Below, piece after piece: positions 1-9,891 of a DNA stretch of 64,000 nt. Each line of letters begins with the position of its first letter. Positions within the stretch are counted from its first letter, which is position 1. Where the stretch lies: positions 10,974,407 to 11,038,406 of the forward strand of contig JAJEKV010000035.1 in assembly GCA_021234155.1 (NCBI GenBank). The letters are read 5' to 3'. Position numbers and translations under genes: made by a program. This stretch comes from Isoetes taiwanensis (taxonomy: Eukaryota; Streptophyta; Lycopodiopsida; Isoetales; Isoetaceae). The notes under the pieces were generated by a model, which had not been told where the DNA came from, made no database searches, and worked only from the letters and a program-made list of their open reading frames with translations.

Positions 1-303
1 CGGCGTAGGAAGAGGGTGAATCTTCCATTATGGCGGGAGGCGGCCTATATGCCTATATGCGCTCATGCCTACACCTCTAGTTGCCCGTGGAGGATATCCT
101 TCTCGTGGGGGGATAAGGATAGATTCCTCCTATCAAAGCATATATGGGGCTAAAGGTGCTTTCCCTATCAATGCATTCCTTCATGACCTCCTTTCTCTCG
201 AGGTCGTCTACTTCCGTGGGACAGTAGACTTTCTAATCTACCTTCCACTTTCGCCCAAGCCCGAACTTGCGGTCATGCCTACATTGACATTACACCCGCC
301 CTA
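1..303 (-). repeat. Partial 3' LTR of the chromodomain gypsy element, with polypurine tract
   Basis: Reading the minus strand past the end of pol, a purine-rich run TAGGGCGGG (plus 295-303) is followed at once by TGTAATGTC (from plus 294 downward). This is the usual polypurine tract / TG-start arrangement of a gypsy 3' LTR. The LTR runs off the left edge, so its length and target duplication cannot be read. I found no matching 5' LTR up to 9 kb, so the upstream limit of the element is unknown. Boundary assignment is inference from the motif pair. Confidence 0.45.
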
Positions 304-429
304 GAGATCGCCGTAGTGGTCCCATCATCGGTAACAATGCATGCGACCCATACTAAGCATAGGTTGCATCGTGGGTTAATCTTAACTACACGGAATTAAC
401 CTACACAAATCGACATGCAGAGGCGATTT

Positions 430-625
430 CTTGAGAGATGACCTTGCCGTCCCATTGCTCCATAAAATTGTGGATCTTTGCTTTACTAAATCTTTCTTAA
501 GTACCCGTCGCGTCTTCCAGCGGTAAGTGTTTCCACTTGACCAAATCTTTGGAGGAATTCCGATCTCCTTTTTCTTGAAAGCTTTATCAAGAATCAATTC
601 TGGAACTATTTCCGGTACTCCTCCT
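430..625 (-). pseudogene. C-terminal chromodomain of the gypsy integrase/pol
   Basis: Two minus-strand frames together give a chromodomain. One frame carries PELILDK (around plus 588-603). The next, after a one-base shift, carries DLVKWKHLPLEDAT (around plus 500-545), followed by NFMEQWDGKV, the helical end of the domain. The LVKWK...EDATW-type core is diagnostic of chromodomains at the C terminus of chromoviral pol, which bind methylated histone H3 tails and steer integration to heterochromatin. The expected final Trp of the core reads as Gly-Thr-stop here, and the domain is split by a frameshift, so it is not functional as assembled. Confidence 0.7.
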
Positions 626-786
626 CGAGTCATTTCCAACAGCGTTGGCGAATCCAAGACTTCGTGCGGATTTGGAGTATGCTTCTTCAACAAACTCCGT
701 GGAAGACCTTATGAATCTTTAGGTGTCTTTGGCAAATCTGGCTTGTAGGATTGATTACCTACTCTCTTGACTATTACGAAGGTCCA

Positions 787-1662
787 TTACCTTGGAGCAC
801 TTCTTGCAATTCTTAGATCTTTGAGCCGCTGCTTCACCTTGATCTTGAGCCAAACATCATCTCCAACTTTGAACTCTCTTCTTGTTCGATGCTTGTCGGC
901 GATGCTCTTCGGCGACTTCTTCTTTGCTAGCGGGGTAACCTCGAACTTCTTCCACAAGCTGCTTTGCATATCGGCCAACATCTGGCTGCGAAACTTCCAC
1001 TTTTGACCGCGGGTTGTGCCAAGTATCACGGAGTTAGGCAGCGATAGCCGTAATTGATCATAAGCGGCGACATTTGGGATGATTCACGCTTGGTGCTATT
1101 GTATGCAAACTCCACCAAGTGAATAAATTCTTCCCACATACTTTGCTTATTCGGACATAGTTTAGCATGTCCTCTAAAATCTGTTGGTCCTTTCTCGTCG
1201 GCCATCCGTCGAGGATGGTATCGCGTGCTCATGGATAACCGTGCGGATTGTCGCCAAGAGGTCTTGCCAAAAGCTCATGAACCCGGATCCACAATGGAGA
1301 TGATCTCCCTTGGCATGCCATGAAGCTGAAGATCTCTTTGGTGAAGAGCTTTCTTTGTATCCATAGGCGTACGTGGTCACGCAAGGCACAAAATGTGCCA
1401 TCTTAGACAACTTGTCGACCACTACCATCAAGGCATCCTTCCCTCTTCTTTGTTCTTGGGAGTCACCGTGATGAAATCCATCGCTGATTACCTCCCACTT
1501 AGCGTTTGGCACGTAATGGCTCCAATGCTCACGGAATTGAAGGCTGCTCCGCCTTTGTCTGGCGACATAGGCGGCATTCCTTGATGTAGCGAGCCACACT
1601 TCTTCATTCACGGCCAATAATAGGCTGCTGCGTGCTTTGAAATATGTTTTCATGAATCCCAT
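787..1662 (-). pseudogene. Integrase of the gypsy element (broken)
   Basis: Minus-strand frames contain the integrase core: GKDALMVVVDKLSKMAHFVP around 1390-1450, then STRYHPRRMADE and WEEFIHLVEFAYNSTK (about 1085-1230), matching the usual D-x-D-x-E core ending in HPQTDGQTER and the AYNS-type helix. Downstream, EFKVGDDVWLKI near 850-880 corresponds to the GPY/F-side region. The HPQTDGQ motif is altered and the core is spread over at least three frames. The enzyme would insert element cDNA into the chromosome; this copy cannot as assembled. Confidence 0.85.
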
Positions 1663-2420
1663 GGCCAGCTATTGGGCTGTTTGCGTGTTGTGGAGGATCA
1701 ATTTCCTTACACGATGATTCGAGTGCGCACAACTTGTTCTTATGGTATAACGGGTTGCCTTCCTTCTTAAAATGCTTAAAGGCCTCCGGCTCCTTATCTG
1801 TTCTAGCCTCCCTAGAGACTTGCCCATACTTCCTTGAAATCCACGTCCGTTGGCAAGGACTCTTCAATCCTCTTACCAAAAGTCGGCTGGATATAAATCG
1901 AAATTGCGTTGCAATGCACTCTAGTTGTCGGGGATGCCTTGAAAGCGCATCCGCTACCACATTGAGCTTCCACGGCTTGTAGACTATATCAAAGTCGTAC
2001 TCTTCAAGGAACTCCATCCACCTTCTGCGCCTCGGGTTGAGGTGTGGTTCGCGTGAATACATATTGGAGGCTCACGGTGGTGCGTATCCAGCTGGAACTT
2101 CCTTCCCAAAGGTAGTGCCTCCAAATTCTTAATGCCACGACAACCGCCAAAGCAATTCACGATGCGTCGCGTGGGGTGGCGTGTTTTACGGCGTCGTTCA
2201 TCTTCACGGAATCATCACGGCTACCAGCGCTCTTCTTGCATAAGCGCACACAGCTATCTTACTTTCGCGTCGGTCATCTACAAGCTTATCTTTCATTGGG
2301 TTAGGGAGTTAAAGGCTGGGGCTGTTGTTAAAGCTTCCTTCAACAATTCAAACCACAGCGGGCTTTCTTGTGCCAATGCTCTGCCCAATCTTTCACTTTC
2401 TCCGCCCGCGTCAAGTCGTT
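1604..2420 (-). pseudogene. RNase H region of the gypsy pol
   Basis: The end of RNase H is clear in one minus-strand frame: NPRRRRWMEFLEEYDFDIVY followed by NVVADALSRHP at about 1950-2040, the conserved tail of plant gypsy RNase H before the integrase zinc region. Upstream, 2062-2420 is expected to hold the catalytic part but is broken into several frames. RNase H removes the RNA strand during reverse transcription. Boundary with integrase is approximate. Confidence 0.8.
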
Positions 2421-3110
2421 AGCGGGGCTGCTATCTTGGCAAAGTTCTTCTGAACTTCTGTAGTACCACAACTGGCCGAGAAACCGACTTCATGCACATT
2501 CTTGGGCCGGCCCGAATGGCGGCTTCAATCTTTGCGGGGATCCGTCGAGATGCCTTACTGCTGAGATCACATGACCTAGATACTCCACCTTCTGCGTTTT
2601 AGCGAAGTGGCGCCGACAACTTGGCGTACAACGGGTGCCTCTTCAACTTCTCGGCACTCTTCTCAAGTGTTATGCGTGCTCTTCAAGGGATCTGCTATAC
2701 ACCAAAATGTCATCAAAGAAAACAATCACAAAGGTGTCTAAAACTCCACGAAGATGTGGTTCATGAGCCTCATGAGCGTTGGGGGGCATTCGATAAGCGA
2801 AAGGCATTCACCGTGAACTCATAGTGCCCATCTGCAAGCGTTAGAAGGCGGTCTTATGGATATCTTCTTCCTTTATCCTGATCTGATGATAACGACCTTA
2901 AATTGATTTTGGAGAAAGATCTTTGCACCTTGGAGCTGATCCATCAAGTCATCGATCGGGGGGGCGTACTTGTTCTTAATGGTGTGCTTGTTCAAGCGCC
3001 TATAGTCTATGCACATCCTTAAAGCGCCATCCTTCTTCTTAGCGAAGAGAATGGAGCTCAAATGGCGAAACACTAGGTCTAATAAAACCTAGGTCAAGCG
3101 ACTCCTGCAA
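2420..3110 (-). pseudogene. Reverse transcriptase of the gypsy pol
   Basis: Minus-strand frames show [20 protein letters not shown] with NKHTIKNKY downstream (about 2960-3065), the finger/palm start of gypsy RT. The catalytic block FFDDILVYS lies around 2690-2730, the Y/F-x-D-D polymerase motif. Between them PLPRIDDLLDQL is recognisable in altered form ([10 protein letters not shown]). The domain is interrupted by several frameshifts and stops. Confidence 0.88.
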
Positions 3111-3359
3111 GCTGCTTCTTTAGCTCAGGCAATTCTGCGTTGTCATTCTATATGGAGCCTTGCTTTCGTTGGCTTTGTTCACGGTTTCGAGTGCAATCTG
3201 CGCACTCAACTCCCCTATAAGGAGGGGCTGCTTGATCTCATCACGGAAGAGATCATGGAACTCCGTGATCAGCTTAGCTACTTGCCCGGCAACTTCTTTG
3301 AGCACCTTGTCTTCTTTGCTTCCTTCGATTACGGCTCACTAATCTCAAGCTTGAAGATG

Positions 3360-3850
3360 TATGCCACACCTCATCTTGATGCACTTGAACGGTAGTTTAG
3401 AAGACATACAACGCATGATGGGAACAACTTCCTTACCTGTTATCTCAATGATCTTGCCGTCCGGGCATTGGGAAGGTCACCTTCCGCTTTCCACGATCGA
3501 TAATGGCCCTGTTGGCCCAAGGTACTCCATTCCTATGATCAAGTCATACTTGCCAATGCCCATTACTTCTGCCCCATCACGGATATTAATCCACGGCAAG
3601 TCGATGTCGAAGTTAATTCTCTTGCCCGCCGTCGCCTTCTTGCACCACTTGCTAAAACAACGGGTCTTGGCTTTGACTTTAAAGCGGCTTCAACTTCAAC
3701 ATCCCGAACCATTACGGGGGATGCAAAGTTATGGCTACTTCTGAGTCTATCAAGACTATGAAGGACTTAGCCTTGGCCTTCCCTCTTTGTGGAAATTACC
3801 TTATCTTGGCTCTGCTTGCTCCGGTATCTATTGCGGCAAAGATATGACAC
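3360..3850 (-). pseudogene. Aspartic protease / linker region of the gypsy polyprotein
   Basis: A minus-strand segment around 3450-3560 reads, across two frames, as YDLIIGMEYL ... NRAIIDRGKRKVTFP, the pattern that follows the gypsy protease catalytic site (DxIIGMxWL...). A D-T-G-A-S string occurs upstream at about 3812-3826 and could be the catalytic triplet, but the intervening frame is poor. The protease would cut gag-pol. Heavily degraded; the assignment rests mainly on order between gag and RT. Confidence 0.5.
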
Positions 3851-3959
3851 TCACCACGATGTAGTCGCGGGCCTCTTCGCCGTCGTCGTCGAACAGTCGG
3901 TCGTCCCAATCTCCCAACTCCGCTAGAGCTGCACTCATGGCGTAGGGGCGGTTCTTTGT

Positions 3960-5169
3960 CCCTATGGCTGGCTGGAAGCACACAAAGGCTTCACAAGCGC
4001 TTTTCTATGCACTCCTGCCTCTTTTCCTTGGGCATCGCTTGCAAAAGGATCGCCTTGCTTTGGAGTAGTTTGACCCCTCACCTTGTCCTTGAAGGACACA
4101 CTGCTTCTTCTTCTCTGCTTTGCTTCCCACGGTTTCCCCATGTGGGGCTCTAGGCTGGGCACTGGGTTTGGCTGCCATGGGGCTATAGCTTCTGTCGCCT
4201 TGCCTTTATCACGGAAATCTTGCTGCTTTTGCCCGCTATTAGGGGTCCCGACCCACCGCAAGCTTATAGCCTTGGACTCTGCTTTACGATCTTGTCCTAG
4301 GGTTTATTGCTCTCACAAGCTTCGGATCTCCTCATTCAACCCCTCGATATAGCTTTCCCTTTGCATGCTTCTCTCCCAACCGGCTTTTGTCTGACCTTAG
4401 CCTCATGAATTCCTCGTATATTTACGGGTGATTTGTTTCCCTGTTGGAGCCTATAGAGCTGCTACATCATCTTTGGACTTATGTTCCCTTGGGACGTAAT
4501 GGCGCGAAGGCTTTTGCAAACTTCTTGAACTTACAAGCATCCACTGCTCAAGCCGTGTGCCTTTGCATAACCCTTCCACCAAATCCGTGCGGCTCCTTTC
4601 AAGTTTGGCTGTTGCAACTCGCCTTTGTCTTTATCTTTCATGCCATAAAAGCGTTGCCGTACTCACTCATTTAGTCCAGCCATGCCTCTGCTTCCAATCG
4701 ACCTGTTCTCCCACGAGGCTGTTCCGATTCAGGGCCTTCCATACATTGCCGGTCGGAATCTACCTTCTTACGGTAGTCGAGGAGGCCACGGTGTCTCTTT
4801 GTCGTCCATCACGGGGTGTTCCTCGCCTTCCATCTGTTGGTTCACGAGCACATTTCTTCCTCTTCCTCCAGTGGATCGAGTCGAACTTGAGTCGGAAGAT
4901 TCCGGACTGGAGGATCTCCTTCTCTTGCTCCTCTTCTTGTCCCTTCCTGCCCTCCGAGCTGATGCTTGCGGCAGCTGAGCGTTGCCCACCGAACCCACTC
5001 CTGCTTGCGCGGACAGCAAGGCCTTTATCTGCTCCAGGTCCGTCCTCATCTGGGATATCTCCTCCTCTGGGGTCATGGGTTCCATATCTGCCAATAGGTT
5101 CCTTGCTTGGGGGTGAGTGCAGGCGGGGTTACGCTCTTCTATAAGGTCTACGCGTTTATGGATTCCCAC
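3960..5169 (-). pseudogene. Gag of the gypsy element (broken)
   Basis: The N-terminal part (4768-5169) is one open frame of 133 residues with EEEISQMRTDLEQIKALLSA, probably a coiled coil, and then a Lys/Arg/Ser-rich stretch. Downstream, RIWWKGYAKAHG near 4600 and GNKSPVNI near 4440 resemble the Trp-Trp helix and following part of the retrotransposon gag domain. A conventional CCHC zinc knuckle cannot be read; a Cys/His-bearing, Lys-rich stretch near 3970-4060 is the likely remnant. The role would be capsid formation and RNA binding. Confidence 0.6.
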
Positions 5170-5496
5170 TGGCGCTTAGTCCTCTAGCTGCATCCACAAG
5201 TGATTCATGGCTATATGGTTAGTTCCTTTGTTCTCTTGCATTGATTATGCTTGTTGGTATAATTGTGGGGCAAAATACATCAACAAAACATTTAAAGTGC
5301 AATAGGATTTATATTCATATATCATATAATATTTCAGATACAAAAAGTCTCCGGGATCAAGAGTCTAACTAGTCTTGAAATGTCGCCCGGTAAGGCGGGT
5401 TGTCTTCAAGAAACTTCTTAACTTGGGCGTCCCTACCGAAAGTGACCCAAGTTCGATGATGCTTGCCGAGCCTCCTGTATGGCCCTCACCGGTCTT
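5170..5496. other. AT-rich spacer between gag and the upstream unit
   Basis: No recognisable gene. It separates the gag frame from the unknown ORF upstream and contains an AT-rich stretch at about 5270-5345. I looked for a minus-strand primer-binding site (TGGTATCAGAGC type) and an LTR end here and did not find either. Confidence 0.4.
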
Positions 5497-6863
5497 CTAC
5501 CTGCGGTTGGGATGTAAGGGCCGCGATCCAGCGCCAATCTCGCCTGGCGTCGGTGGGGTATGGCGAAGTCGAAGAAGGTCAAGTGCCATTGCCCTCTTGA
5601 CTAAAACGGCATAGTCGGCGTTTGTTGCTATTGAGCATGCACTGCCGGCACGAGAGTGCAATCGGCATGAACACTCCTTCTTCACCTGCGGGACTGAACT
5701 TGCGGTGTATTACCGCTATTCTCCCCATCCATCGGCAGCGGCAAGTAGTACTGGCGACACTGTGGTTGTGTGTCGCGAGCTTCTCGGCTTGTTTGGCCTC
5801 GGCTACATGCGCCCGTACTTCGTCGACCTCAATTTGATCGACTCCACATAGTCTTCAATGCGTGCGGTCGAGCCTCACGAGGTCGATTCCTTCTCCTTTT
5901 GGCGGGGTGATGTCGAAGGACTTCGGCATTAGGATGCTCGTGGTCTTCCCACGGATCCCCATCTGTTCTTGGAGGCGAGGAACTCCTCCTCTGTTGGCGA
6001 CTCCGCTCGTCCATCAATTGCGTCTTGCTTTGTAGGCACGGATATGGGAGGTGGTCTCCCCTGTGGCAGGTGTCGGCCTCCCTCACTTGGCCGGGAAGTC
6101 TGAGGCTCCCGGACGATGAAGTCGTCCATGTCGGTCTGCACCCCGGTTGGTGGGCGATTCGTCCAACTTTGAGCTCCCTCTCCACGCATTGGGAAGGTTA
6201 CGGATGTCGTGAGGGTAGATACTCCTCTCCGTTGATGATGATAGGGGCTAGGCTTGTGATGCCTAGCCAGTGAAGCGACTCGATGCCTGCCGGCTCACCT
6301 TTCGAAGTTGATCAGCTCTGCTTTCTGCTTGGCGCCGTTCTTCGTGCAGTCGAGCTCCGTGTATCCTTTGTCGTCCAGGCTCCTCCTCATCCTCTCTTGC
6401 TTCACGTTCTGTTGATCTTGCCATCTGCTCTTCTGCTTGGGCTGCTATGGGGTCTACCTCCATCATAGGGATAGAGTTGCCCCCATCGGGTTCTCAGATG
6501 GGATAAAGAAGATGGCTAGAGACTCTTGTGTAAGAGAAGTACTTGGTCTGTTGGCTGTCGAGGGACCATGTAGTCGAGTAGTCTCTAGCGCCTTGTTAGT
6601 CAAATACTTGGCGATGTTGGGGGCGTCGCCAAAACGCTTGAAGGGATGGGCGGGGAACAAAGTATCCTATGCAAGGGGAACTTGAACAAGGGAGGGTCCT
6701 ACCCTAGCTTGAAATTCTGCTAGCACCTGCCTATAAGGCGGGGTTGCATTTAAGCGTAACTTGGATGTCGATTTCTTTCACAAAGACTTGGAAGATGTCG
6801 TTGACATCCGCCTCGCCGGCATATGGGCAGCTGTACCATCGCCCGAAATCAGCGGTGGCCATT
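5497..6863 (-). CDS. Unknown charged protein downstream of the H3-like gene (frameshifted)
   Basis: I do not recognise the family. A TATA box lies at 6976-6983 and the first ATG after it is at 6863, starting MATADFGRWYSC. Open frames follow one another with small shifts: ADVNDIFQVFVKEIDIQVTL, then DTLFPAHPFKRFGDAPN, then a Glu/Arg/Gln-rich stretch beginning MMEVDPIAAQAEEQM (6263-6466) that looks coiled-coil, then MDDFIVREPQTSRP, and finally 5497-5685. Its position between the H3-like unit and gag suggests either an extra ORF of a large retroelement or an independent captured gene. Stops and shifts may be real or consensus errors. Confidence 0.4.
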
Positions 6864-6975
6864 GATCTAGCAAGGAAGGGAGTATCAAACGGATGCGAAG
6901 CGCCTCGAGGGGCTGAAAGATCGCCTAAGCGATGGGGGAGCAAATTTGCGGGGTGCCAAATAAGAAATGGGGACT

Positions 6976-6983
6976 TATTTATA
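6976..6983 (-). promoter_or_regulatory. TATA box of the unknown unit
   Basis: The minus strand reads CTATAAATAA here, a consensus plant TATA box, 113 bases before the ATG at 6863. A similar element sits in front of the H3-like gene at 8955-8962, so both units look independently promoted. Confidence 0.6.
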
Positions 6984-7159
6984 GAAAGGGAAAACCCTAA
7001 TTTTTGGATGACCTAGATTTTTACGAGATTAGGTAATTCTGATCTATTAAGGGATACAATTGCAAGTTTAAAGACTATTTCTAGGGTTTGAGCATGCTAA
7101 GAACAACTCTTGAACCTATCGTACAATTTGGAGATCATTTGGTGAAGAAATGATGCGGG

Positions 7160-7223
7160 GTCTCTCCGCGTTAGCCCGGGGCGATTTTGAGAATGTCGAA
7201 ATCGTCTGGCCCGCGTGTGAGAC
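7160..7223. repeat. Long hairpin, copy 1
   Basis: The segment starts GTCTC and ends GAGAC, with nested inverted pairs CGCG/CGCG, GCCCGGG/GGCCCG and CGATTT/AAATCG around a loop of about 11 bases. It is related in sequence and fold to 7356-7416, which lies 133 bases downstream on the plus strand. Two diverged copies keeping the same pairing suggest that the fold matters, or that it is a short palindromic repeat family. Confidence 0.65.
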
Positions 7224-7355
7224 ATGGGTCCTAATTGGGCTAGGCTTACTCAATTTAAGTGATCTAAGGCTGTAATTCCACTAAACTCATCGAGTTAGGC
7301 AGAAATTGACCCCTTACTTGGTCGATTTGGAGCTGTTTGGGCATTTTTGGGCATG

Positions 7356-7416
7356 GTCTCACCGTTGCGCCCGGCCGATTTCTAAAATCTAGAAATCGTC
7401 TGGCGGCGTGTGAGAC
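7356..7416. repeat. Long hairpin, copy 2
   Basis: Starts GTCTCAC and ends GTGAGAC, with inner pairing GATTTCTA/TAGAAATC around a short loop and a GCGCC/GGCGG-type middle stem. It resembles copy 1 at 7160-7223. Located in the 3' flank of the H3-like gene on the minus strand. Confidence 0.65.
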
Positions 7417-7531
7417 ATCGTCTCAATTTTGCTCAAAGCTCCAATTTAATTAAAACAAAGGCTAGGGATCGATATCTTAACCTATTTAAACGAGGGGTTT
7501 GACACTTTATTTACACAAAAATTTCTTTATA

Positions 7532-8852
7532 TTAACAAATTTTCCGGTTATTTACAAAATTCAAGGGCGTTCTCCCCTTGATGTGCACGGCAAGATACAT
7601 ATCACGCCTCATGAGGGTAACCCTCTTCGGCGTGCACCGTGCAGGCGTTGAATCTTCAAAATGCTTTACTATGTGCGCGGCGCCTCTTGTAAACACAAAA
7701 GCGACATCTCGTCGGTCCGCAGCGCGTATGCGTGTTGTATTCTTGCATGACTTCGCGGACCAAACGCTGGAACGGCGCCCGGGGAATCAGGAGTCCGTAA
7801 CTCTTCTGGAAGTGGCGGATCTCCTTGAGTGCCCTGTCTTCCAGCTTCTTCTTCTTGCTCCGCTTCTTCCACGGTGCTTTCGGGGGGCTTGGGCTTTGGT
7901 GGAGGGGCTTCATTAATACGGCTCTTCGTCGGTGTCCGCCTTCAATCGTTCTCACCGGTGCTCACAGTAATATCGTTATGTCGCCTCCCACTTTGCCATA
8001 TAAGCGTTGTGCTCCTTGATCCTCTTCTGGTAGACCTTTAGGGGGTCTATCACATATGCTTCCCGTTGCGGCCGCGGGGCTTTGACTCTATCCCACGTCG
8101 GAAAAGGTGGGGGCTTCGCTAGCTGTCCGGTCTCCTCCCCTTCTTGGGCTGTCTGCTCCGGGACCTCTTCCTCTACGACCGGGGGCTTTGAAGAGCTTGC
8201 CCCGTCTGCGCCCGGCACGTAGTCTCCATCCGAGTCATCGGTAGTGGGCGGGGTCTCCTCTCCCGACGGCTCGTTGATGACAAGATCCACTGCCCTCTTC
8301 CCAACCTTGACCACCTTCCTCTTGCCTGCCTTTATGGCTTTGGCCTTCCTCTTCTTGGATCCGCTGGCTGTAGTCGGGTCGTCTTCCCGACTCTTTGTTC
8401 TCCCGCTCCCGTGGCTCTTTAACCGTGCTTGTGGGCCGGCGTCTTGGCTCGGCCTCTTCCTCGGGGTGAGTTCCGTGGTTCTTTGTTCCTCTCTTGCTGC
8501 TCCTCCTGCGGGTGGATCTCGGCCACAGGGTTGCTCTGGGCTGTTGATGGGTCCGCTTTGTTCCCTCTGCTCCCTCTCGTGGGTTGGCGTCCTCCCCGGT
8601 TGCTCCTGCTGCTGGCAGCTTCTTCCCTCCTCCCATGCAATTTAAAATGAGGATCTGGTTCATGACGTCCGGCCGGTCGTCCTCCAAGAGCTCTGTGTGG
8701 TCGCTCCTGTCCGAACCTGCATCCTCGCTCGAAGAAGATTCGCCTTCCCGGAGAAGGCGATCTTGAAGGATTCTCCGAAAGATGCCGGAACCGCTGGCGC
8801 TGGAGGATCCGCTCCTACGAGGCTTCCGAGCAGTCTGTTTTGTACGTGCCAT
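7532..8852 (-). CDS. Giant histone H3/CENH3-like protein (frameshifted as assembled)
   Basis: The ATG at 8852, in a good plant context (ATGGC), opens with [10 protein letters not shown], identical to the histone H3 tail including Lys4 and Lys9; Ser10 is Pro. About 270-300 residues follow that are absent from H3: Ser/acidic patches, a basic [14 protein letters not shown] cluster (probable nuclear signal) and [13 protein letters not shown]. The C-terminal part is an H3 fold in three frames: [11 protein letters not shown]...[14 protein letters not shown] (7832-7752), [15 protein letters not shown] (about 7727-7684), and VKHFEDST...[13 protein letters not shown] (ending at 7532). The forms EIRHFQK, LLIP and RVTLMRRD, and an apparent two-residue longer loop 1, resemble plant CENH3 more than H3.1. 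Its job would be nucleosome assembly. At least three frameshifts separate the pieces. Confidence 0.85.
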
Positions 8853-8954
8853 CATCTTACGGTTTGTCGATCGGAGCTAAGCGCCAGGAAATCGCCTTGA
8901 CAGTCACGAGCGAAGTTCTAGGGAAGAACAGGAAAAATGGGAGGGGTCTGGTTC

Positions 8955-8962
8955 TATTTATA
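8955..8962 (-). promoter_or_regulatory. TATA box of the H3-like gene
   Basis: The minus strand reads CTATAAATAG at 8963-8954, a perfect plant TATA box about 100 bases before the ATG at 8852. That spacing leaves room for a start site near 8925 and a leader of about 70 bases. Confidence 0.7.
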
Positions 8963-9027
8963 GGGCCAAATTTAGGTCAACTTTTAAACTACCTTTTTGG
9001 GTTGTCTAAGGCATCTAAAACACCTAA

Positions 9028-9860
9028 TTCTTCTCTTGAGGGTACCCCTCCCAAATGTCATACCGCACTATATTAGGATTGAGTTTCATCTCTGCGGCTT
9101 CAGCCTTTCGCATCGCTTCATCAATAGTCAATGGTTCTGCAAAGCATAGCTCTGCATATAACGGGTCTCTTAGTCCAGCTACAAATTTTCGCGTCATTTC
9201 ACTTTCAGATAGTCCTCCTGGCTGCAATTCTCCCATCCGTACTGTAAATAGGAGAACTTGGAGTAAAAATGATGTACCGATTCATGTTCCCCTTGCTTAA
9301 AATGATCCCACTGTCTTTTAAGATCAGGATAATAATTTGCATGCAAGTTATGCGATTCGAATGCTTTTCTAAAAGCTGCCCAGGTTTTTATCTGAGGAAA
9401 TAATTTCTTCCGTCCTTGCCACCATATTCTGGTTACGTTAGTTAAATATTTGTCCATGGCTTGCAATTTCTGCTCCTCCGTAGCTTTGACTCTTTCAAAA
9501 AAACTTTCCCAACTTTCCAAGAATCCCAAAACTGCTGGTACTCCGTTTATCTCCTGCATATGACGGCATTCCTTCTACCTTCTCCAACCATTTAATTCGA
9601 CTGGTCTTGACATTGGAGGTTGTAGTAGGAGAATCAAGTGGTGGTGGAGTAACTGTTTGGCACACTTGCAGGCAAACGAGGCTGTTGGAATATGTCTGGC
9701 AAATACCCATACAGAATTGCTATATATTCAAGTTTCCTTTGATTTTCCTCAAAACTGGAAGATGTAGGCATGCCAATCTGAACGGCAATCTGCGCAGCAA
9801 CATTTATGGCTTGATTATACTGAGCTACAAGAAGATTTGTTCTGGGCCATTTCACAGGAT
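9028..9860 (-). pseudogene. Gag of gypsy family A, truncated at 9028
   Basis: Minus-strand frames encode a retrotransposon gag domain: LTNVTRIWWQGRKKLFPQIK near 9400-9450, AAFRKAFESHNL, then MTRKFVAGLRDPLYAELCF near 9150-9200 and EAMRKAEAAEM. Homology to family B at 62.3-62.5 kb begins abruptly at 9028. Everything below that coordinate (the H3-like promoter side) is unrelated, so 9027/9028 is an insertion or rearrangement junction. The zinc knuckle present in B (61948-62217) is missing here. Confidence 0.85.
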
Positions 9861-9874
9861 CTTAGGATGTCACA

Positions 9875-9886
9875 GCTCTGACACCA
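9875..9886 (-). other. Primer-binding site of gypsy family A
   Basis: The minus strand reads TGGTGTCAGAGC, one base from the TGGTATCAGAGC site complementary to initiator tRNA-Met used by many plant gypsy elements. It lies five bases inside the LTR end at 9892 and about 15-25 bases upstream of the gag frame, the expected arrangement. Confidence 0.8.
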
Positions 9887-9891
9887 CTTAA

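Larger units (their letters stand above)
382..5169 (-). mobile_element. Decayed Ty3/gypsy chromovirus gag-pol (internal region)
   Basis: From high to low coordinates the minus strand carries gag, protease, reverse transcriptase, RNase H, integrase and a chromodomain, the gypsy order, and the chromodomain marks it as a chromovirus. No single frame is open: the domains sit in successive short frames broken by frameshifts and stops. Many breaks fall in sequence short of CAG/CTG, so some may be consensus errors rather than decay. A 3' LTR start lies at 294. The 5' LTR and primer-binding site are not recognisable near 5.2-5.5 kb, so the element is either 5'-truncated or continues into the units at 5.4-9.0 kb. 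Confidence 0.85.
7017..7531. other. Non-coding spacer with two hairpins, 3' of the H3-like gene
   Basis: No coding signal. It lies 3' of the H3-like reading frame and 5' of the next TATA box. Its notable content is a pair of related long inverted repeats (7160-7223 and 7356-7416, listed separately). The remainder is moderately AT-rich sequence with no motif I recognise. Confidence 0.5.

Noticed and set aside
3812-3826. D-T-G-A-S as a confirmed protease active site
   Set aside because: It is in a plausible place but the surrounding frame does not look like a protease; left as a possibility.
8244-8900. Plus-strand frames opposite the H3-like gene
   Set aside because: Cys/Leu/Ser-rich reverse readings of Glu/Arg-rich coding sequence; no motifs.
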